Below are positions 53,992 to 64,000 of a stretch of 64,000 bases of DNA, piece after piece. Within the stretch, counting starts at the first letter, position 1. Each line of letters starts with the position of its first letter. The stretch lies in contig JAUIRK010001051.1 of NCBI GenBank assembly GCA_030549495.1, positions 1 to 64,000 on the forward strand, given 5' to 3'. The position numbers and the translations under genes are program-made. Origin of the DNA: Nectonema munidae (Eukaryota; Nematomorpha; Nectonematoida; Nectonematidae). Below the pieces are notes generated by a model. That model saw nothing but the letters and a program-made list of their open reading frames with translations. It was not told the origin of the DNA and searched no databases.

Positions 53992-54838
53992 TCCTAGAGG
54001 ATATAAACAAGTTGTGGGCAAACTTTTTTGTGAGGAGACAGTATTGAAAAAATTTGCACCCTTATGGAACTGCATAGTATAGTGAAATGAGCAATATACA
54101 AACTAGACAAGGGAAACTTTTTTAAGAAACAAATAACGCGTTTGTCATTTTGAACTTGAAGCATTCATTTAAAAATATTTTTAAACGCGTATTTGTCTTT
54201 TATTCTATTCCCCTAGCCTGATTTATTATACGCTTTAAACAAAAAATACAAATCGTAAGTAATTCCCATGTTGACCATCTCTCTATCATTCGAAATGCTT
54301 TGAGCGAATCAATATCTAACATTTTTTAGTAAACTAACAGTGAATGAGCCTAAAAACCTCAGCTTAGATGCCTGCATTATCACCTTTGTCGCGCAGCATG
54401 CGAACTTAACCCATATAAAATTACGCACACTACAAAATTTCTCAAAAAAAGTATTCTTGTTTTAAGCATGCATTTCAAAAAATTACATAAAGAAACTTTA
54501 CTTGAATCTTTTTGGCACTAAAACATTCTTCAGGCAATTTAAATATTAAAGAACAACTCATTGAAAAATATTTTAAGGGGACAGGTAACAACATTTGCCT
54601 AAGTTTTCACTTCTAGAATGTTCTCTAACGCTTGTCAATCTTTACTCCCCCGAGCTTTATTCTCAATGGTCTCACATTCGAATATTGACATTCCATATAC
54701 AGGCGCTACACAATTTTGTGCCTTCTCTCTCTCAAAATACTCCTTCATACATTTATCTTTAAGCCTCTTTACCTTATTTACGATTTGTCCAGTTTACCCG
54801 TTCAAGTTAAAACACTTATTTCCCCCTTCCTAACACGT

Positions 54839-54856
54839 ACACACACACACACACAC
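54839..54856. repeat. (AC)n microsatellite
   Basis: Nine AC units, with an imperfect continuation CCCACAC. Confidence 0.9.
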
Positions 54857-55210
54857 CCACACTTTTAATTAAATTCTGTTTGTTTTCATAAACGTTCTTT
54901 GCAAAATGCTAAAACATCGGAAAACACGGCCTCCCTTTCTTCTTGTTTTTACGAGGATTAGCGCTGTCCTGCTACCCTTTTTTGAAAAATAGCGTCGCAA
55001 AGTGTAGAATCTTCACGTTTTAATTTTTTGTTTGTGTTCTATCATCTCTTCAGTATTTGTGGGTGTAGTTAGGATACGAGCTAACAAATCTTGAATGCTG
55101 CAACTCACACACGCGCACTCAGATGAAAAAAATGTGAAAAACCAACCATCATCACATGACAACAGAGCAGCATTCTGATCAAATCTCTTTGATATATGTA
55201 CGATAGTAGA

Positions 55211-55238
55211 AATAATAATAATGATGATGATGATGATA
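55211..55238. repeat. (AAT/ATG)n compound microsatellite
   Basis: AATAATAATAATGATGATGA and further TGA units form a short compound trinucleotide run. Confidence 0.85.
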
Positions 55239-56199
55239 ACTATTTTATACCAGAAAAAAACATTATCACACTTTTCTTCTTTTTAATCTTGCAATCATCA
55301 TAACTCGTGTTTGCGAGAATTTTGTTTTTTGTAGCTTTCAAGGAATGCTGTGGCTAACTTGTCCATCTCTGTCCCTACTCGCTTAATATAAATATGTATA
55401 CTGCTGCTATTCCTTATCCTCTTTTTTCAAGGAGTAGCAGTTTTTTTAGCGTGTTTCCAATTCTTTTTACAAAAAGTCGTGTGTCACGTCATCTTTGTGT
55501 ATTGATGATTGCAGTAGTCGATGCGTATTGATTTCTTCTAAGATGCTGCAAGGATCTTGTCCAATTATTGAGAAAAAACATTTTTTAGCGTCCTACAACT
55601 CTAGCACTTCTGCCTCTGTTCCAGATAAATTCCTACCCTTTCCTACATACAATAAGGTGCTTTATCTGCTCAACTGTTTTTGTTGCTTTTTTGCAACTGA
55701 AGTAATTTTTTGAATTTACCTTTATTTTTGGACATTTCAATTCTGTTATTATTATAGATGTAGAAAATATTGATTAGCCCCAATTAGTATTTGGAAAAAG
55801 TATCAAAATATTTCTTTACGAAACTTAAGCGTAATCAATCATATAAATTGATGATGATCATTGGTGCATGTTTCTTTACACTCTTTGTCTTTTTTCAATC
55901 GCACTGCAAATACTAGTGAAACACGAATCAATCAGCTTTTGCATCGCAATTTTTACATTAATATTTTTTAACATTTTTATTTTTACTATATACGGTAATC
56001 ATTATTATGTTTCTATTTCGCCAACTGTATAATGAGGGAATAATAATTGTGATTGTTGAATTGATACGATTATTTAAGAATAGTGTGCTACTAGCGAATG
56101 CAGAACTTATAATATAGGAGAAAGATCACTCTTATTAGTGGCGTAAATGCAAATAGTTGTTTAATTTAAACCTTTAAGCAGTATTTAAATGTTATAGCT

Positions 56200-56540
56200 T
56201 ATGTATACAAAAATTGTATCAGATCATGTTTAGTATATAGTGCTCAAAGCTGGGCGCTGAAAGAAGCTGAGAAAAGTAGAATAAATACAACAGAAATGAG
56301 AATGCTCAGAATTACGTGTAACCTTAGTCTAAAATCCAGAATAAGTCATGAGAAAATAAGAACTAGCTTAGCTGGTTTCGCTATATAACTTGATCAAAAA
56401 AGACTTATGGTTTCCAAATTTGGGTAAGGATTTTTTGGTTGACCAAAAATAACGCGTAAAGAAGTAGTTGAGAAGGATATGAGAAAAGAAGTTTAAAAGT
56501 ACGCGACTAATTGAAAACGTAAAATTGAAGAATTATTATT
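56200..56540 (+). pseudogene. LINE fragment, RTE-like, end of reverse transcriptase ORF
   Basis: The plus strand reads YSAQSWALKEAEKSRINTTE, then MRMLRITCNLSLKSRISHEK and IRTSLAGFAI, and later KEVVEKDMRK in another frame. This matches the pattern after the reverse transcriptase of RTE-type LINEs: Y-G-x-E-W-L-K...EMRMLR-x-x-G-x-x-x-DRI-x-N-x-x-I and a final R-W-x-D-x-x-x-D-M. Only about 110 codons survive, with several stops, and there is no tail sequence to define the 3' end. Confidence 0.65.
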
Positions 56541-57654
56541 TATTCATAGTTGTAAAAGTGGCCTCACCGTAGCTTGCTTTCTGGGAAAATAGACGTAAAA
56601 CAGATTATTAATGTTTTATCTAACTATAAAAGGACAAAATTATATAAAAATGTATCTTTGGTAGAAATGGTAGGAAGAAACGTAGTTTCATAAAGAATAA
56701 GTGAAAAGACTAATAGCGTGTGTCCAAACTTTTTACACCCCGGCCGATTGTTGAAAAATACATGAATAGCCGGGCATTTACTCAAAGTAAAGGAGTATCT
56801 CTATTTCATTGCCCATCTCAGAAAAATCTTTGAAGTAGTGAGAGAGTGCAAACACATATTTTCTTTTTTTTTGTGCGAAAAATGTGTTCTTGGAAATACA
56901 GATTTTATTTTTAACAACGTGGGGAGAAAGTGTGCGTAATATTATATTGGCGTAAAGACGCGGAACAAGGTGCTCCTTTTGCCCTGTAAATTCTTGTTGA
57001 GTGTTGATCAGTGCCATCAACTAAAAACGCTAAGTCTGTCAACCATAAAGGATTACTGAGTTCCTTTGATCTTAGGCAATAAATCCTGCAAAGAGCCTTG
57101 ACTCAGCCAGCGTACTTCTGAATGGTAGGGAATGTCGCCGTATTAAACATCAATCTCACTTGAACAAGTTTAAAATTCTGTATGATTGAGTCCTCCTGTT
57201 CTAATTTAATATACTACCTTGATATAACAGGTATATTTTAGCAAAAACGTCATAAAAGTTTTACTCTTTTCTGACATTTCAAAGTTGAAAAGAAGAGAAT
57301 ATTTGAGTTGGTAGTGAAGGATTGAGATTTATGAAATTTGGATTCCAAATCTAAATATTTTTGGAATTGACTGTTGTAAAGGGAGATACATCGATAGAAA
57401 ATTTTTCGAATAAATGCAATTGAAAATAATTCGCTCTCCCCAAAGTATTAAGCGTCCCGTAAAGCCAGAACAGTCGCCTAAAAATGGGGAAATATAAAAT
57501 GATATCCTTCCATTCTGAATGTTTATTCTGGGGAGTAGTGATATAAAGTATCGATTTTTGAAAGATTTCTAAAGCTCTTCAGTTATAGAACCAACGATTA
57601 CATGCAATTATTTTTGTATTAGGTTTACATATATGTCATTTTTGTACAATCTCG
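56541..57654. other. Region without a recognised gene
   Basis: The frame at 56778-57020 (minus) matches nothing known to me. CCCGGCCGATTGTTGAAAAA near 56740, with AGCCGGGC close by, makes a small inverted repeat. Nothing else stands out. Confidence 0.55.
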
Positions 57655-57790
57655 GGATTGTAATGTTGTGTGCTTTGGTACTGCAAGGTCTTTGGTTCGA
57701 ATCCAGCATAGACTTCACAGTCCGGAAAAGATGTACGGGCCATGGCGCTTTTAATGCAACCTACTTTCAATAAAAGATTTTTGGTAGGAT
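57655..57790 (+). mobile_element. tRNA-derived SINE fragment
   Basis: A perfect B box, GGTTCGAATCC, lies at 57694-57704 and a weak A-box-like TGTGCTTTGGTACTG lies about 25 bp upstream. The spacing is shorter than in a tRNA and no cloverleaf forms. A tRNA-unrelated part follows. Confidence 0.45.
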
Positions 57791-58363
57791 AAATGTGAAC
57801 TAAGTTCATTGTGAATACGCTAGGCCTTACTATTTTTCCATTACATAGATTTAAATAATACTTAACGGTGGATAAATCAACTACAGCAGATGAACACCAA
57901 TTTCTTATTTGCGACGTTAGTTTTTAATAACCCTCATAATCCTTGAATTATTATTATCAGTCTTTAAATATATTGATTGACAGGAGACAAAAGGCGTGTC
58001 TACTCATAATTGAAACCTAATTTTTTTTACCGCATACATAATTATTAAAAAATGGATACAACTGAAAACAAAAATCAATTAAGATCATTTTAACTGAGTG
58101 TATTGAAAAGATATCTATTTTGAAACCGCTTGCGAAATTGCTACATCGTTTCGAAAACAATCGCGTATTGGATTTTCCATCGGAGATTTCGAGGTCCGTC
58201 GATATGTGTAGAATTTTTATGGACTTTGTCAACAAAGCTATAAATTTGTTAAATTTAAGCTTTTACTTACATATTTCTAATTAGCAACATCAGTTACAGA
58301 ATCTTTTATTACTTAGTTACTCTGCAAAAATAAAAAAAGAAAGCTCCAATATGTTTGACTTAA

Positions 58364-58451
58364 CCCTTTCAGGAATAGTGTAATATCGGCTTCGAAAGGA
58401 TTGAAACTCGTCATTCCTAAGTCCTCGTCATCCATTCAGGTGCTGAAAAGA
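58364..58451. mobile_element. piggyBac-type miniature element, 88 bp, TTAA-flanked
   Basis: TTAA lies at 58360-58363 and 58452-58455. The left end CCCTTTCAGGAATAGTGTA closely resembles the right end (minus strand) of the element at 25990-26118, CCCTTTCGTGAACAGTGTA. The right end here, on the minus strand, is TCTTTTCAGCACC. Confidence 0.55.
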
Positions 58452-58455
58452 TTAA

Positions 58456-61400
58456 ACACAGTGTATTTTAATGCACCCAAATGATATTTTCATTTTTTCA
58501 AACTTCAAATTGAAAGTCGTGCTGTAGGAATAGCTTTTATCAAGCCGCTGTTTACCGACATGTGCTAGAATAGACGAGAGAAACTTGTTCAATGAATATA
58601 TTAGCTTCTAAGATATGCCTGAGTAAAGAAGGAAGGCATCAATGAACTATCATCGTGTATACATGACATGTAAGAAATTTTTATCATCGAGAAAGTGGGA
58701 TATATATCATCATCATGGCATAAAAAAGCCAAGCCAAGCCACGCATCTTCCTTCGTATACAAAACACTACTCATTTCTCTCTATGAATATTCATAAGAAA
58801 TCGAGTTTTTACAACTTTGCAAGAAAAAAGATTTTATTTTTCAAATGATGTGTTCTTCATTTTACTGTTGCAACGCCAAGCGAAGTGTATGTGTCCTTGA
58901 TCACAAATGTTGATATAAAAACAGGGCATTTGGACGAAAACTAAAGGAAAAGAAAGGATTTGGAGCTGAAGCCGAACCAATGTGTACAAATCGGAGCTTT
59001 ATCCAACCAAAAATACCTATGCTCTACCTCATAATACATATATTTAAAAATTATGATCTTTTGTTTCCCAGACATTGATAGAGTACACAGCAACTCTTTG
59101 ATCTGATTTGATAAAAATATTTGAATAATTTTTTTTAACCAAACAAATTGAGCCTAATTATTTTGAACAAATCATAAATCGTTTGAAGTTTATTCCGTCA
59201 GGCTAATAGTATAGATACGATCAGCGTTAATTACCAGATATAGCTCTAGTGATATATAAAAACAATTACCACTCTCCTTCTTTATGTATGTAAAAAAGAT
59301 CAGGTAGATGTTTTTATGGTACCTAAACTTTTAAATGAATTTTTGGATCAAAATTTAAATTTTTAGAAAGTAAAATTTGATCTAAATTTTTGATTTTATT
59401 TTGCCATTAAAGTTTTATTTGGTAAAACTCAAAGTAAAAAGTTGGAAAAAAATGTTAATTTCTTTTCAAACAAAAGAACTTTTATATTTCATTTCTCATC
59501 TCCTAATAGTTCCATTCTTTTTCTCATTTTTTTAATCCAGTAAAGAGTCCGTAAGCACAAATTTTTGGCAAATAATAAACAGATTTTCTTCTATATGATT
59601 AGTGTGTCTTGAACAAAATTGCTGTAACATGCGATTGTAATGATCGGTTATAGGCCTTTTAAATTTTATGCAAAGTTTGTCATGAAACCTGTTGAGTTTA
59701 GGAAACTTGTTGATCTTTGAATATAAAAAACTCGGGACCCGTTTGATTTAGAGAGTGTCAACTTCCTTCTCTACTTCAAAAGCTCAAAATTTATATAGAA
59801 AATAAGGTAAATATAAATAAGGCTTTCTGACTAAATAACTGAAAAGAATTCAAGATGTGATGATAAATAAATTTCCCCATTTTATTTTGTTACGTGTGGG
59901 GAATCCTGTTTTTTAAATGAAGAAACAATAAGTATCCGTATTTTGGGTAGATTCTGAAACTTTTGTAATAAATTTCCATCTCATTGTTCTATTCGATCCA
60001 AAATTTTAAGACACACCAATATGGGTAGTGTAGTGAGTGATAAACAATGCACCCAGTAGTAATTATTTTTGCTATTCTTTTTGATTGGATTTAAGATGTC
60101 CGGAGGCTGCAATTACAACGATACTGTATATCACAATATCTTTGTGAATGAATATATATTTTATTATCTATTATATACAAGGAATAATAATAGAATTATA
60201 TCGTGTACATTATGTTTCATGTACAATTATGGATTCAATATATATTTATGTATTTACAAGTAAAACCATATTTGAATGTATAATTATTAAATGTCTTTAG
60301 GAATATAATTATATGCAGTATATGCGCTTCACCTCTCCTTATCACTTTCACCCATGTTGGCATACACACGCACGCCAAGGTAGGGAGGAGGTAGCTTCTA
60401 TACACTGCAATGTGTAGGAAATACTAGGCACAGATGATTTCATTATTATTTTACTTAGCACTGCAGGCTAACAATCAGCTTGCTTGCCTGCCTACTTGTC
60501 CCTATTTCATCAAGCCACTTCGAACACCCCATCCAAAGGATTGCCATAAAACTCCCTTTTCTACCTTCCTGCCACACACACATATATATATCCCCTTAAG
60601 TATACAATCCATTGTCGGACTGTTTATTCAATCGAGCCAAAGTCAAGTTTACCCCAAACAAAACATCTGTGCTAGTACTCTCCCAACCTTTGTTTGTTTG
60701 TTTGTTTATTTATCTGTGCGAGTGTTTATCCGCGCGCTCGCTGTCTCCTTTCCCTTAAGTGCAGCACCATACTCCTGCGCGCTTGAAGAAGGAGAAGAAG
60801 TATAGTGTAATCTCTCATAATCATAATCATTAAAGAGGATTACTCGCTCCTTATCTTCTTCACATTAGTGCCTCTTTCTCTCAGGAAAACACTCTTGTTG
60901 CCTTTTCACTTGATATACTTTGATCTCTTTGACGATGTCTCTGAAATCATTCTGCACAACTATTTGTTCTCTAAAAAATTCAAGCCAAGTATTTCTTTTT
61001 TTTCTTTCAATCATCTGTTTTTTAATTTCTTTTTTTAAATGAGAAAGTGCTATCTTTTCCTTTTGACGACCCAATTTAACATCCAATAATCCCGACTCCC
61101 ATTTTAACTTGGAAAGAATTTATATCCTCACAGATATTGAATGCTGAGAGATAGAAACTATTCACTAGTACACTCACAGAAAGGGGGAAAATTTTGTTAA
61201 AGTAACATTTGATGATTTTTTATATAGAAAAGTTATTGAATAAAATTGGAAATTTTCAATCTAAACATAAAACAAATCAATAAATTTTTTTGCACTTTTA
61301 AGTTTTCTTCGCACGCCACGCCCTCTTTAAAAATAATAATGATAGTATATCATAGTTTTTACAACTAGTTAAAATAAAAATATATTCGATGTTCTTAGCA

Positions 61401-61667
61401 TGTCTTGTGATCATATTTGTTTTAATGCATTAAACTTTCTCATACTAAGAAATTAGCTTTGTTTAATTTATATTTCATTCTAAATTTTTAATTGTATTTT
61501 TTGTCTTCGCCGAGGTTAAAAACTTACTATATCGGTGTTTTCTTCATCATAACTTCTGCGTTGACAAAAAATGGTATTAAAAATTTTAAATGAAATAGAT
61601 TTTTCTAGTGTTTTTTTTTTTAATTTTTTTGCAACTTTTAGAGAAAACTATAACCTGAAAGTCTTTA
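58456..61667. other. Region without a secure gene
   Basis: The segment 60300-60800 is rich in C and T and contains TTTG and short pyrimidine repeats, giving a 123-codon frame at 60434-60805 that I think is fortuitous. A charged minus-strand frame at 60865-61119 is listed separately. The remainder is AT-rich and empty. Confidence 0.5.
60865..61119 (-). CDS. Charged helical frame, possible terminal exon (doubtful)
   Basis: The minus-strand frame is open for about 85 codons to a TAA at 60865 and is strikingly charged: KLGRQKEKIALSHLKKEIKK, QMIERKKRNTWLEFFREQ and VKRQQECFPERKRH. The pattern suggests a long basic helix or coiled coil. A pyrimidine tract ending TTCTTTCCAAG lies just at its upstream limit and could serve as a splice acceptor. 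No family is recognised and no other exon is seen, so this may still be chance. No credible start codon exists, as the first in-frame Met is well inside. Confidence 0.25.
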   Translation of the reverse strand: MLSKLKWESGLLDVKLGRQKEKIALSHLKKEIKKQMIERKKRNTWLEFFREQIVVQNDFRDIVKEIKVYQVKRQQECFPERKRH

Positions 61668-61675
61668 ATTGTTTT

Positions 61676-61909
61676 GGTACTTTCCTGTTATCGCCCCACC
61701 ACCCCAAAATGTTATAAAACATGTATTAAAGTACACAAATGTATTAAAAAAAACAAGTGAAAAATCTTTTAATCTGTAGGTGGATAAAATTCAAAAAGGT
61801 TTTGATTAATGATATATAGTAAGTTTAATGTAGGTTAGGTTAAAACAATACAAGAATATTTATCGTGGTAGAAGAGCGATGGGTGGTGGGGTGATAACAG
61901 GAAAGTACC
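61676..61909. mobile_element. 234-bp miniature element, GGTACTTT family, 8-bp target repeat
   Basis: The termini are 29-bp inverted repeats with one mismatch, beginning GGTACTTTCCTGTTATC and continuing into CCCCACCACCC. The flanks ATTGTTTT (61668-61675) and ATTGTTTA (61910-61917) agree at seven of eight positions. This is the same family as 28409-28615, with longer conserved termini. It has no coding capacity. Confidence 0.88.
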
Positions 61910-61917
61910 ATTGTTTA

Positions 61918-62640
61918 TTATCACTGTCTCCCCATTTGGCAATTTCAATTCTTAAAAACACAGTAGTATATTTAATCTAAAATGTTGTGCAATATCATCC
62001 TTTCAAAATATATTTTTTCTCTCCTTAGTTCAACCTTGAAGATAAGATATCAAGTGGAATAGGAAAACTTAATAATTGATGATTTTTTTTTCAAAGTTCA
62101 AAGCAAAAGTTTTTTTCAAGGTTGGGTAGTTGGAGGAAAAATATCGGACTGAGATTCCGACTCTTAGTATTACAAAAGCCTTCTCCGACTTCACATACTT
62201 AAAAACGAAACAAATTAACTATTCCGACTTTGACCAAATAAGGCGCACTCCTTAGGCTTACAAAAATTAAACTATTTTTTCTTTATTTAAAATACTTGAA
62301 AAAACAATTTTGCTTTGATTCCAACTTCAAATTTCTTTTGAACGTTCATTTCTACAATACTAAATCCTATTTTCTACACTTTCTCTATTTGTCATATTCC
62401 TTGTTCAAAGTTCTTAACCAAAATTCAATTCATTCTCCTTCCAATTTTTGTTTCCTATTGATTGTCTCATACTATTTTTAAAATACTTTTAGTATTTTGT
62501 CTGGGTGTGTATATCTCTGTGTCCATGAGATGCTTCTGTGTGATCTATTTTTTGTTATAAAAATGTGTTGCCATTATCATCATATAAGTGCCGTATCCAT
62601 TTGGACCTGGGCAATTATGGAACGCCAGAGTTTGTTTTCT
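61918..62640. other. Region without a recognised gene
   Basis: AT-rich. TCGGACTGAGATTCCGACTC near 62143 and related pieces to about 62230 are degenerate copies of the GGAGTCGGAGTC-like simple repeat. The start of the frame that runs into the hAT domain at 62640 is not convincing. Confidence 0.55.
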
Positions 62641-62988
62641 AGTTTACCACGGTTATTCTTGAAGATATTACGTGGTGAGGTCTCCAGGTTCCGTTATTGT
62701 AAGCTACGGACCTGGCCTTTGTCTAATTTGCCTAACTGCAAGGCAGAGCAACTACGCTTATTTGAAGGCGGCCTTACTCGCAAAACATTTGACCTTTATT
62801 TAGAAACAAATAGGAGGCCCGAAGTTTTAGAAACTTTATTCAAAAATTTAAAGAGCATAAAACCAACTTCTGTGAATGCCGAAAGAGTGTTTTCGTCAAT
62901 GGGTTATTTTTCTACAAAAATAAGAAACCAGTTGAATGATGAAACTTTGAACGCTCTAATTTTTCTTAGATATTTTTTTAAAACATAA
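62620..62988 (+). pseudogene. hAT transposase C-terminal dimerisation domain
   Basis: The frame ends with RPEVLETLFKNLKSIKPTSV, NAERVFSSMGYFSTKIRNQL and NDETLNALIFLRYFFKT. This is a clear hAT dimerisation domain: the P-T-S-x-x-x-ERVFS core, then T-K-x-RN-x-L, then L-x-x-L-x-FLR before the stop. The frame is open from 62497, but the part before about residue 40 looks like non-coding sequence. There is no catalytic domain upstream, so this is a fragment of a different hAT group from the one at 37929-38237. Confidence 0.8.
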
Positions 62989-63087
62989 ATCTTTTATGCA
63001 TTAAAATTTTTTTCAATAAAAATCTTATATGAGACTTTTAAATTTTCTTTTCTGAACAGTTTTTACTGTAAAAAAATCGCTTTTTCT

Positions 63088-63140
63088 TCCCCGGGGAAAT
63101 TTTCAAAAATTACGAGGTCCTCGTTCCCCGGGGAATGAAA
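63088..63140. repeat. TTCCCCGGGGAA paired palindromes
   Basis: TTCCCCGGGGAA occurs twice, at about 63089-63100 and 63124-63135, each a perfect 12-bp palindrome, separated by AT-rich sequence and GAGGTCCTC, itself a palindrome. It lies about 100 bp after the hAT domain and may be the subterminal part of that element. Confidence 0.6.
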
Positions 63141-64000
63141 AAAAGACCTTAAAGTGGACACACTAAATTCTCAGCCGAGAGAGAGCATTAGCGTACTAAT
63201 GGATAAACTCTTTTTAAGTGTTTGTATTTGATCCCGCACTGTTCCTTTGTTCAAGATAGATAGATCAGAAAGATCAGAAAGATTTTGAGGGACTCACACC
63301 ACATAGTATAGATTTTAATAAAAAGTAATTATATATAAGTAACGAAGCCTTATCCTTGGTTTAAAATTTTAATTGCGCGACGCACGCTTTTCCTTTACAA
63401 GAACTCCTTTATTTTCCATTAGTATTTTTAAAATAGTACACACACACACACACACTATTTTATACACACACGCGTACATGACATATACTTTGATTTAAGC
63501 AGCCTATTCTTCTCTGTATTAACCAGGGAGAATAATGTAAAGGACTTCGTCATATCCAAGAAAAAAAACTTGGTATGCCATCTCATGCAGTTTACGAAGA
63601 TTAACCTGCTTTTTTGATTATTAAAAATCCAAGGATTATCATCGAAATCCTATGCCGCATTTTTATTTTAACAGTCAATGAAAGCATGCCATATACATAC
63701 GCATTCCTTCTAAATTCTACTGTTTGTGTGTCAATCAATACTTCTCGAGTGTTGATGGACAAAGTAATTCCTTTTGCATTGAACTTTTTTAGAGTATAAG
63801 GAAATGATGTATTGAAGACAAATAATATCTAAAATTTAAAAACCTATTATTCTAATGTAACATTGATATCAAATGTACGTTCTAGGTCATTGATGCTCAA
63901 CCTGCCTCAATCGGGCCAAAGCGTTGCTCAATTTAATTCTTGGTGTGGCCAACTTCTTCTTTCCCAATTCCAAGCAATGTGGGAATTCATTTTGCTATTT
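63141..64000. other. Region without a recognised gene
   Basis: AT-rich. It contains a duplicated AGATCAGAAAGATCAGAAAG near 63264 and an (AC)n run. The sequence from 63890 to the window end is more balanced in composition but no protein pattern is visible. A feature may continue beyond the window. Confidence 0.5.
63438..63455. repeat. (AC)n microsatellite
   Basis: Nine AC units, followed shortly by TACACACACGCG. Confidence 0.9.

Larger units (their letters stand above)
54000..56199. other. Region without a recognised gene
   Basis: Frames at 54618-54833 and 55495-55713 are unsupported. Microsatellites occur (listed separately). The DNA is otherwise AT-rich and plain. Confidence 0.6.

Noticed and set aside
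60434-60805. 123-codon frame in a pyrimidine-rich region
   Set aside because: Pro/Ser/Leu content reflects CT-rich sequence and microsatellite-like TTTG runs. There is no domain or signal. It could be part of an untranslated or promoter region, but nothing shows it.
1-64000. CRISPR arrays, bacterial operons, riboswitches or phage-like modules
   Set aside because: None of these is visible. The content is animal-type transposons and AT-rich intergenic DNA, and the 31-bp minisatellite has no unique spacers of constant size.
1-64000. Scattered GGAGTCGGAGTC-like traces (near 1113, 6690, 29270, 29470, 30402, 48665, 53190, 62143)
   Set aside because: They are too short and degenerate to delimit as features. 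Probably remnants of a simple repeat that is common in this genome.

Overview
The window looks like a stretch of an AT-rich animal genome, probably an arthropod. A parasitic copepod such as a salmon louse is my guess from the transposon mix, not something the sequence proves. I see no intact host gene, no rRNA, no ordinary tRNA and no CRISPR array. What can be recognised is nearly all mobile DNA: one large LINE, a nearly full-length pogo/Tigger element, many remnants and short non-autonomous derivatives of hAT, pogo and piggyBac DNA transposons, tRNA-derived SINEs, and tandem repeats. Most reading frames are short and look like chance openings in AT-rich DNA.

Layout. 1-20044: a head-to-tail array of a 7.2-kb unit (two full copies and a third cut off after about 5.7 kb). 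The copies differ by only a few substitutions, a 52-bp and a 4-bp deletion in copy 2, and run-length changes. Each unit is a mosaic of old transposon pieces: a small element with 8-bp target repeats, a transposase helix-turn-helix remnant, a hAT C-terminal remnant flanked by two inverted AT-rich arms, a tRNA-derived SINE and a piggyBac-like fragment. 20045-24062: a LINE on the minus strand, truncated at its 5' end inside the endonuclease domain, with reverse transcriptase, RNase H and a C-terminal CCHC zinc motif. Beside its 3' end lies a 31-bp minisatellite that abuts the broken end of the 7.2-kb array.

24063-31400: AT-rich DNA with two piggyBac-type miniature elements (25.7-26.1 kb), a decayed hAT transposase of the ZBED5-like group (26.5-27.1 kb, minus), a 207-bp miniature element with perfect termini and 8-bp target repeats (28.4 kb), two pogo/Tigger miniature elements (29.3 and 31.1 kb) and a tRNA-derived SINE (30.0 kb). 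31400-36300: essentially featureless. 36300-38720: an unidentified broken coding element split by a hAT miniature element, followed by an internally deleted hAT element that keeps its C-terminal dimerisation domain.

38720-49790: mostly featureless, with a hAT-like miniature element (42.2 kb), a 157-bp tandem duplication (45.4 kb), a second ZBED5-like hAT remnant and an unidentified mobile-element-like frame (45.9-46.9 kb). 49795-52511: the Tigger element, with CENP-B/Tc5-type DNA-binding segments, three catalytic aspartates and a C-terminal PCNA-binding-like motif. It is interrupted by another insertion. 53540-64000: a hAT miniature element with a perfect 8-bp target repeat, an RTE-like LINE tail, a SINE fragment, an 88-bp TTAA-flanked element, a second copy of the GGTACTTT miniature family and a hAT C-terminal domain near 62.9 kb.

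There is no operon or pathway. The elements are related by nesting, by internal deletion and by shared target preferences. Three hAT-type ends all lie at targets ending in TAGAG.
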